DNA of 64,000 nucleotides from Nakamurella deserti. Lineage in GTDB: Bacteria > Actinomycetota > Actinomycetes > Mycobacteriales > Nakamurellaceae. Within the stretch, counting starts at the first letter, position 1. The number at the start of each line of letters is the position of its first letter. The stretch covers positions 368,383 through 432,382 of the forward strand of contig NZ_QCXS01000004.1 of the NCBI RefSeq assembly GCF_003260015.1, written 5' to 3'. Of this stretch, positions 9,018 through 15,700 are shown piece after piece. The notes beneath the pieces were generated by a model that saw only the letters and a program-made list of their open reading frames with translations, was not told the origin of the DNA and did no database searches. Both the position numbers and the translations under genes were made by a program.

Positions 9018-10638
9018 CGACCGGCCGGTGGGCCACCGGCGTCTCGAGCAGTCCGCCCCCGGCGAGCCGCCACCACCGGTCGATCCCGAGCTCGTCGAGG
9101 AACCGGTGGTCGTGGCTGACCACCAGCAGCGCCCCCCGGTAGGCCGTCAGCGCCGACACCAGTTGCGCGATACCGGGCAGATCCAGGTTGTTCGTCGGCT
9201 CGTCCAGGATCAGCAGCTGCGGGGCGGGCTCGGCGAGCAGCAGCGCCGCCAGTGCCGCGCGGAAGCGCTCACCGCCGGACAGCGCCGCGACCGGTCGGTC
9301 GGCCTCCCGGCCACGGAACTCGAACCGGGCCAGCCGCGCCCGGATCTCGTTGTCCGTCACCGGCGGTGCCGCCGACGCGACGGTGGCGAGCACACTCAGG
9401 CGCTCGTCGGGGAACTCCAGGCGTTGGGGCAGGTACCGCAGCGGCACGCGGCTCACCGCCGTGCCCGCCCGGGGCGCCCGCCGGCCGGCGACGGTGTCCA
9501 GCAGGGTGGTCTTGCCGGCGCCGTTCGGTCCGGTCAGCGCGATCCGCTCGGGACCACGTACGACGAGGTCGGTCGGACCCTGCACGGCGGTCGCGAGGCC
9601 GTCGAGGACGAGCACGGTCCGCCCCGCGGGCACCGCGGTCCCCGGCAGGTCGATCCGGAGATCCCGGTCGTCCCGCAGCGCGTCCCCGGCTTGTGACAGT
9701 CGGTCGCGGGCGTCGGCCAGCCGGTCCTGGTGGAGGTTGCGGTACCGCCCCGCCGACACCTGCGCCTGCCGCTTCCGTTGCCCCATCACGACTCTCGGCT
9801 CGCGCAGGTTCTGCTCCATCTTCCGGCCGTACCGCCGGCGGCGGTCCAGTGCGGTCCGCGCGTCGAGGAGCTCGCGTTGCTGCCGCGCCACGTCGGAGGC
9901 CGCGGTGCGGACCCGGCGCCGTGCGACCTCCTGCTCGGCGGCGACGGCGGATTCGTAGTCGGTGAAGGTGCCGCCGTACCAGCGGACCTCCCCGTCCCGG
10001 AGCTCACCGACCCGGTCGACGTGCTCCAGCAGCTCGCGGTCGTGGGTGACCACGACGAGTGTCCGACGCCAGCCCGCCACGGCCTCGTACAACCGCTCCC
10101 GGGCGCGGCGGTCCAGGTTGTCCGTCGGCTCGTCGAGCAGCAGCACCTCCGGCCGGGTGAGCAGCGACGCGGCGAGCCGGACCAGCACGGCCTCCCCGCC
10201 GGAGAGCCGGGACAGCGGAGCGTCCAGCGGCAGCGCGCCGAGGCCGAGGGACGCCAGGACGGCGTGGGCCCGCTCGTCGACGTCCCAGTCCGGGCCCACC
10301 GCGGTCAGCACGTCGTCGGTGACCTCACCCCGTTCGACGGCGGCGAGCGCCCGGCGGACGGTGGCGATGCCGAGGGCCTCCTCGACGGTGGTGTGCGCCG
10401 CACCGGGCGTGGACTGGGCCAGGTGGGCGAGCCGACCGCGTACCGACACCGTCCCCGCGGTCGGCGACAGAACCCCCGCGATCAGCCGGAGCAGCGTGGA
10501 CTTCCCCGATCCGTTGCGGCCGACGAGTCCGTTGCGGCCGCGCGGGAACGTGGTGGACAGACCGGCCAGAACGGTGCCACCGTCGGGCCAGGCGAACGAG
10601 AGGTAGTGGCAGACGACGGACGGCCGGGGGTGTGACAT
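9007..10638 (-). CDS. ABC-F family ATP-binding protein (ribosomal protection-like)
   Basis: This 543-aa protein has two ABC cassettes in one chain and no membrane segment. Cassette 1 has GRNGSGKST (about residues 40-48), LSGGEAVLVR and LLLDEPTDNLD. Cassette 2 has GPNGAGKTT (about 368), LSGGERFRAAL and LILDEPTNNLD. The linker between them is long, charged and predicted helical (about 225-310), as in ABC-F proteins that enter the ribosomal E site. Relatives protect ribosomes from macrolides, lincosamides, pleuromutilins or streptogramins, or act in translation. The ATG has GGAG 7 nt upstream. A strong potential leader structure precedes it, as is usual for attenuation-controlled ABC-F resistance genes. 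Confidence 0.9.
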   Translation of the reverse strand: MSHPRPSVVCHYLSFAWPDGGTVLAGLSTTFPRGRNGLVGRNGSGKSTLLRLIAGVLSPTAGTVSVRGRLAHLAQSTPGAAHTTVEEALGIATVRRALAAVERGEVTDDVLTAVGPDWDVDERAHAVLASLGLGALPLDAPLSRLSGGEAVLVRLAASLLTRPEVLLLDEPTDNLDRRARERLYEAVAGWRRTLVVVTHDRELLEHVDRVGELRDGEVRWYGGTFTDYESAVAAEQEVARRRVRTAASDVARQQRELLDARTALDRRRRYGRKMEQNLREPRVVMGQRKRQAQVSAGRYRNLHQDRLADARDRLSQAGDALRDDRDLRIDLPGTAVPAGRTVLVLDGLATAVQGPTDLVVRGPERIALTGPNGAGKTTLLDTVAGRRAPRAGTAVSRVPLRYLPQRLEFPDERLSVLATVASAAPPVTDNEIRARLARFEFRGREADRPVAALSGGERFRAALAALLLAEPAPQLLILDEPTNNLDLPGIAQLVSALTAYRGALLVVSHDHRFLDELGIDRWWRLAGGGLLETPVAHRPVVSG

Positions 10639-10728
10639 GACAGGCTCCAGAGCAGATCTCGCGGTCGACAGGGTCGACGCAACCGGCCCGGACGGGTCGG
10701 GAGGGTTGCGGTCTGCTCAGATCGGCAC
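10639..10728 (-). promoter_or_regulatory. Structured leader of the ABC-F gene, candidate attenuator
   Basis: An outer stem pairs 10650-10656 (GAGCAGA on +) with 10712-10718 (TCTGCTC). Inside it are two hairpins: CGCAACC (10678-10684) with GGTTGCG (10704-10710), and GTCGAC (10664-10669) with GTCGAC (10673-10678); these share one base. The 3' outer arm directly abuts the Shine-Dalgarno sequence of the ABC-F gene. A tiny frame GTG-CCG-ATC-TGA (10728 to 10717), with GAGGA upstream, ends inside the first arm. The pairing is seen directly; regulation by ribosome stalling is inferred. Confidence 0.5.
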
Positions 10729-10944
10729 CGTGGTGGTCCTCGGGGGTCGGCATCAGGGGCGGGCTCCGGTCTACACCCCGACCGGGTGTGCCGTCACGCC
10801 GTTTTCGGAGCTCACGGAACCGCTGCCGCAGGACCTTGACGCCCGCCGCCGCCGGCCCTAGTGTCGGCCGCAGGTACAGAGATTCAGTGTCAAGGCCCGG
10901 CTCGCTGAGCGGCAACCCTTCGTGCGATGGGGTGCCCCGGGATC
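10729..10944. other. Non-coding stretch between divergent ABC-F and cysteine-leader units
   Basis: No convincing gene lies here. A TTGACA hexamer reads on the minus strand at 10888-10893 and may be a -35 for the ABC-F leader transcript, but no well-spaced -10 was found. A 14-codon frame on the minus strand (GTG AGC TCC to TAG) has no Shine-Dalgarno sequence and is not called. Confidence 0.3.
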
Positions 10945-10968
10945 ACACCTGGTGTCACACTCCGTGTG
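10945..10968. promoter_or_regulatory. Two abutting palindromes, candidate operator
   Basis: ACACCTGGTGT (10945-10955) is a perfect palindrome around a central T. It is immediately followed by CACACTCCGTGTG (10956-10968), another inverted repeat. They lie just upstream of the cysteine-type leader peptide and would suit a dimeric repressor bound in tandem. The factor is unknown. Confidence 0.45.
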
Positions 10969-10996
10969 GCGCAAGCGCATCGACGAGGAGCCCGCC

Positions 10997-11110
10997 ATCA
11001 CCGCTCAACCGCTCGACGGGTCCGCATCGTCGGTCCGGGCCACCGCCGTCGCCAGCCACCGCCGCCGCGTGATCGACCTGTGCACGGTGGCCGGCAGCCT
11101 CTGTCGCTGA
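10997..11110 (+). CDS. Cysteine-type leader peptide (start codon uncertain)
   Basis: The frame ends SHRRRVIDLCTVAGSLCR and a stop. The RRR-x-IDL-C-x-V-x6-C-R ending is characteristic of the short putative leader peptides found before sulfur-metabolism genes in actinobacteria. In such peptides, ribosome speed at Cys codons is thought to report cysteine supply. A strong GAGGAG (10985-10990) is followed after 6 nt by ATC (10997), not ATG, giving 37 residues if used. In-frame GTG codons at 10922, 10952 and 10964 are alternatives without a good ribosome site. A cysteine dioxygenase-like gene lies two genes downstream, which fits cysteine sensing. Confidence 0.65.
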   Translation: MTAQPLDGSASSVRATAVASHRRRVIDLCTVAGSLCR

Positions 11111-11136
11111 CCGGCCCCGTCCCTCGCGCGCGTCCG

Positions 11137-11155
11137 CCGGTCGTCCGACGACCGG
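11137..11155 (+). promoter_or_regulatory. Hairpin after the leader peptide, candidate attenuator
   Basis: CCGGTCGTC and GACGACCGG form a perfect inverted repeat around one central base, giving a stable stem-loop. It begins 26 nt after the leader stop codon and lies 43 nt before the amidohydrolase start. No T-tract follows, so it may be Rho-linked or may act on translation. It is a plausible switch element controlled by the upstream Cys codons. Confidence 0.5.
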
Positions 11156-11198
11156 TGGTGGCGTCGCTCCGCGTCCGTCCGCCCCGATCGGTCCCCGC

Positions 11199-12131
11199 AT
11201 GCCCACAACCCTGCCCACCCCTGTCCGTACGACCGCCCGTCACGGCACCGTCGACGTCCACCAGCACCTGTGGCCGCCCATCTTCGTCGAGGCCCTGCGG
11301 GGCCGCACCGCGGCTCCCCGATTGGTCGACTGGACACTCCACCTCGACGGCGAGCCGCCGTACGAGGTCGACCCACGCCACCACGACGTCGGCGCCCGCA
11401 CGGCCGACGAGATCAGCGACGAACGGCTGATCGGCCTGTCCAGCCCGCTGGGTGTCGAGGACCTGCCCGTCCCCGAAGCCGAAGCGCTGTTGTCCGCCTG
11501 GCATCTCGGGGCCACCGAGCTCGGTCGCGGCTTCCGACCGTGGGCGTCGGTGAACCACACCGAGCCCGATCTGCGGGCGCTGGGCGGGCACCTCGCCGCG
11601 GGTGCGGCGGGCCTGCAGATCGCCGCCACCCGGCTGGCCACGCCGGCCGCGCTCGAGGCGGTGCTGCCGGTCCTGGCGGTCGCCGAGGCGGCCGGCCGGC
11701 CGGTGCTCGTGCACCCGGGGCCGGTGCCGGCCGGCACCACCGACGTCCCGGGTTGGTGGCCGGCGGTCGTCGACTACCCGGCGCAGCTGCAGGCCGCCTG
11801 GTGGAGCTGGCACCTCGCCGGCCGGGCGGCGTTACCGAACCTGCGGATCTGCTTCGCCGCCGGGGCGGGCCTCGCACCGGTGCACCACGAACGGTTCACG
11901 GCCCGCGGCGGCGGACCGTTCCGGCCGGACCGCGCGACGTTCGTCGAGATCTCGTCCTACGGCCAGCAGGGCGTGGACGCCCTGCTCCGGGTGCTCGGCG
12001 TCGACGCGCTGGTGTTCGGCACCGACCGGCCCTACGCGCCACTCAGCCCTCCGTCGTACCTCGGCGCCGCCGCCGAGAACGCACTGCGCACCACCAATCC
12101 CCGACGACTCCTGGAAGGCAGTGACCGATGA
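11199..12131 (+). CDS. Amidohydrolase family protein
   Basis: This 310-aa protein has an N-terminal metal-site motif VDVHQHLWPP (about residues 19-28). A later strand VLVHPGPVPAG (about 172) and the C-terminal VFGTDRPYAPLSP carry the His and Asp expected of TIM-barrel amidohydrolases of the ACMSD/TIM-barrel subgroup. It probably hydrolyses or decarboxylates a small substrate in the cytosol. Its stop overlaps the start of the cysteine dioxygenase-like gene as ATGA, so the two are translationally coupled. The leader peptide upstream suggests a substrate linked to sulfur or cysteine, which is inference. The ATG has no strong Shine-Dalgarno sequence. Confidence 0.87.
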   Translation: MPTTLPTPVRTTARHGTVDVHQHLWPPIFVEALRGRTAAPRLVDWTLHLDGEPPYEVDPRHHDVGARTADEISDERLIGLSSPLGVEDLPVPEAEALLSAWHLGATELGRGFRPWASVNHTEPDLRALGGHLAAGAAGLQIAATRLATPAALEAVLPVLAVAEAAGRPVLVHPGPVPAGTTDVPGWWPAVVDYPAQLQAAWWSWHLAGRAALPNLRICFAAGAGLAPVHHERFTARGGGPFRPDRATFVEISSYGQQGVDALLRVLGVDALVFGTDRPYAPLSPPSYLGAAAENALRTTNPRRLLEGSDR

Positions 12132-12697
12132 CCGCTCCCACCCTCGACCGCGCGGGCGCCTCCGCCCGGCACGCCCTGCCGCTGGCCGACGTTCCGCCGG
12201 GCATCACCCTGGACGACCTCCCCGGCCGGGATCTCGACGAGCCCGAGCTGATCGGGCTCGCGGCGTCACTGGCCCGCGACCCCGGCCGCTGGGAGGCCCA
12301 CGTCGCCTTCTCCGACGACCGACGCCATTACGTGTCGCTGTACCGGGACGCGCACGTCGACGTGTGGGTGCTGTGCTGGACGCCGGAGAACGACACCGGC
12401 TGGCACGACCACGACATCTCCTCCGGTGCGGTCGCGGTCGCCCGGGGCACCCTCACCGAGCTCGGTCTGGCGATCGGGCAGCGTCCGGTCGCCACCGAGG
12501 TGCCGGCCGGTTCGGTCTACAGCTTCGGCTCCGACCACATCCACCGGCTCACCGGTCGCGACGCGGGAAGTGTGTCGGTGCACGCCTACTCGCCGCCGCT
12601 GTGGCGGATGGGCCAGTACCTCGTCACCGACGACGGGGTGCTGAAGCGCCACTCGGTCAGCTACGCCGACGAGCTCCGGCCGCTCGACGCGACCTGA
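12128..12697 (+). CDS. Cysteine dioxygenase family protein
   Basis: This 189-aa cupin-fold protein has the iron-site motif GWHDHDISSGAVAVARGTLTE (about residues 97-117: His-x-His plus the following strand) and a second motif FGSDHIHRLTG (about 138-148). It also has the conserved HAYSPPL (about 155-161), which resembles the Tyr region of thiol dioxygenases. Family members oxidise cysteine or related thiols to sulfinic acids with O2 and Fe(II). It overlaps the amidohydrolase by 4 bp (ATGA). Control by the cysteine-type leader is a coherent reading: degradation genes would respond to thiol supply. The exact thiol substrate is not certain. Confidence 0.88.
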   Translation: MTAPTLDRAGASARHALPLADVPPGITLDDLPGRDLDEPELIGLAASLARDPGRWEAHVAFSDDRRHYVSLYRDAHVDVWVLCWTPENDTGWHDHDISSGAVAVARGTLTELGLAIGQRPVATEVPAGSVYSFGSDHIHRLTGRDAGSVSVHAYSPPLWRMGQYLVTDDGVLKRHSVSYADELRPLDAT

Positions 12698-12718
12698 CCC
12701 GCCCCGGACGACGAACGA

Positions 12719-12753
12719 GCGCGGTGGTGTGGAACCCTTCCGCACCACCGCGC
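12719..12753. terminator. Bidirectional terminator
   Basis: A 16-bp stem (12719-12734 with 12738-12753, one G-U wobble) closes a 3-nt loop CCC. It sits exactly between the convergent cysteine dioxygenase-like gene and the first GH43 gene. A T-tract is missing, as is common in high-GC actinobacteria. Confidence 0.75.
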
Positions 12754-12770
12754 CCGTCGAACGGAACCGG

Positions 12771-15700
12771 TCAGCCGGTGACGGTGAGCACCACCGACGC
12801 CGTCGGCTGACCGTCGCTACCGGCCACCGTGACGGTGTGCCTGCCGACCGGTGTCCCGGCGGGGACCTTCAGCGTGGTGCGTGCCGCACCGTTGACGTCG
12901 GACCCGACGGTCGCCCAGGGCGTACCGTCGAGGGTGACCGCCAGCAGGTCGTACCGCTCGTACCCGCTGACGCCCAAGGTGACGAAGCCGCCGGCGGCGA
13001 CCTTGCCGACGTTGGCCTTCACCGTGGTGACCGGGTCGGCCACGATGGTCACGGTGAGAGTGCGCGCCGTTTCGACGTTGCCGGCCTTGTCGACCGACCG
13101 GTAGCTCACCAGGTGACTGCCGACCGTGGCCAGCCGCAGCGGACCCGCTGCGGCCCAGTCACCACCGTCGATCTTGTACTCCGTCCGCGCCACCCCGGAC
13201 ACCGCGTCGGTGGCCGTGAAGGTCAGATCGACCGGGTTGCGCGGAGATCCGTTGCCGTTGACCGGGTTGCGGGTCGCCCGCGACGCCGGCACCTGGGTGT
13301 CGATCCTGATCACCGTGGCGCTGCCGGAACCCGGCACCACCACACCCGAACGCAGCAGCCGGGTGTCGACGGTGTGGACGCGGGAACCGGAGACGGTGAA
13401 CGACCTGCCGTAGGTGATCCAGGTGCCGCCGTCGATCCGGTACTGCGCCTTCGCGTTCGCCGGTACCTGCAGCGTCACCAGGACGAGCTGGTTGTACCAA
13501 CCGTCGGCGGTGGGCACCGCGTTGGACGTCAGGGACGCGACGGCCCGATCGGGTGCGGTCGCCGCGGGAACGGTCAGCGTGACCGATCCCGAGACGGCGC
13601 CGGCGCGATCGGTGGCGCGGGCGACGAGGGTGTGCGCCCGGTCGTCCACGGTGACCGGCGCGGTGTAGGCGGTCCAGGACCCGCCGTCGAGCTGGTACTC
13701 CAGCGTCGCCACCCCGGAGGTCGCGTCGGTCCCGGCGACGGTGACCGTCCGTCCGGCCAGGGTGGCGGTGGCCACCGGGGCGACCGTGTCGACGGTGACC
13801 GTGACGCTGCCACCCGAGTCCGCGACCGGGGTCCCGCCGACCGTGGCGCGGTAGGCCACGGTGTGCGTCCCCTGCGCACCGACCCGCACGGGGGCGGTGT
13901 AGGCGGTCCAGGCGCCGCTGTCCACGCTGTACTCCACGCTCGCCTGCGCACCCTCGGCGAGCGTCAGGGTCACCGTGGGAGCGGTCCGGTACCAGCCGTT
14001 CTCGCCGTCGACCGCGGGTGTGACCGCAGCGGTCACCGTCGGCGCGACGGTCGAGCCCGTGACCACCACCTGGACCTGGACGGCGCGGTACCGGTCGTCG
14101 AGCTCCTCGGCCGCGGTCATGTTCAGGATCGGGGATCCGTCGGCGGCGAAGTGCACGGTCCTCGCCCGGGCGTGACGGCCCGGGTCGAACAGCCCGCCGT
14201 CGCCCTGGTCACCGGGGCCGGACACCTCCCCCGTGGTGCGGGAGTGGTAGACGATCACCGGGTTGCCGTACTGGTCGACGGTGAACGAGTTGTGGCCGGG
14301 GCCCTGTTCGTTCACCAGGTCGGCCGTCTGCAGCAGCGGGTACGACGACTTCGTCCACGACGCGGGATCGAGCAGATCGGTCGCGCTGTCCGCGGTCAGC
14401 AGACCCACGGTGTAGTTGGCGTCCACGGTCGCGGCCGAGAACGTCACGTAGATCTTCCCGTCGCGCTGCAGGACCGCCGGACCCTCGTCGATCGCCTGGC
14501 CCGCGTCCCGCTCCCAGGCGAACTCGGGCGCGGTCAGCAGGATGGAGCCACTGATCAGCTGTTGCGGGTTCGCCGGGTCGATCTCGGCCATCCGCAGCGT
14601 CGACGCACCGGGCTTCTCGGCCCAGATGACGTAGTGCTTCCCGTCGTTCTCGAAGTAGGTCATGTCCAACGAGAAGTTGGAGAACGCGACCGGGTCACCG
14701 GCAGCGGCTTTCATCCGACCCAGCTCGCGCCACTTCGTGGGATCGGTCGGATCGGTGCCGTCGAGCCTCAGCATCACCGGCCGGATGCTGAACGGTCCGT
14801 TGTCGATGCTCGCGGTGTAGAAGACGTACCAGGTGCCGTTGATCTGCTGCAGCTCCGGCGCCCAGATGTAGCGGTTGAGCGGCGAGTCCTTCTCGTCCCA
14901 GATGGTGATCTCGGGAGCGGTCGCCAGACCGGCGATCGTCGCGGCCTTGCGGACGACCACCCGGTCGTAGCCCTCCGGGTCGCCGGAGCCGACCATCGGG
15001 TACGACGCGGTGAAGTAGTAGAAGCCGTCCGAACCGAGGGTGACGTCGGGATCGGCCCGCTGCCGGATCAACGGATCGTCGTACGACGGCCGCGCGACGG
15101 TGCCGTCCACGGTGTAGGTGCCGGCCCTGGTGGTGTCGACGGCGGCGATGTCGGCCGCGTCCCACTGCACGCCCATGGTCGTGGTGGTGCCGTTGCTGTA
15201 CTGCACCTCCGCCGTCGACGGCAGGGCGTAGGTGGCACCGGCGGCGACGTCGACCGCGCCGAACGGCTTCACACCGCTGTTCACCGGGCGGGTGTACTTC
15301 GCGGTGACCTTGTCCAGCTCGGCCCGGGTGACACCGATCGACGATGCCTGGATCGCGCCGGCCGGGAAGGTCCCGATGGCCGGCGGGGTGACGGCGGCGA
15401 CCTCGACCGGGGCCGCGAACGTGCGCAGGTCCGTCGACGTCGTCTGGTACGTCCTGCCGTCGGCCAGCGACACGAAAGTGGCCCGGTAGCCGGCGATGCT
15501 GTTGTCGTAGGCGATCGAGACGCTCGCCGCCCGCACGTTGCGGTCGGTGAAGGGCACCAGCCGCTGACCGGTGAAGGTGGTCAGATCGGCGGAGTCCCAG
15601 AGGTAGACGGAGGTGGAGTTGCTGTCGACCGTGGCCACCACACCGAAGGTGCCGTCGGCCTTGCGGAACAGCTGTGGCGAGCCCAGCTTCGTGCTGCCGG

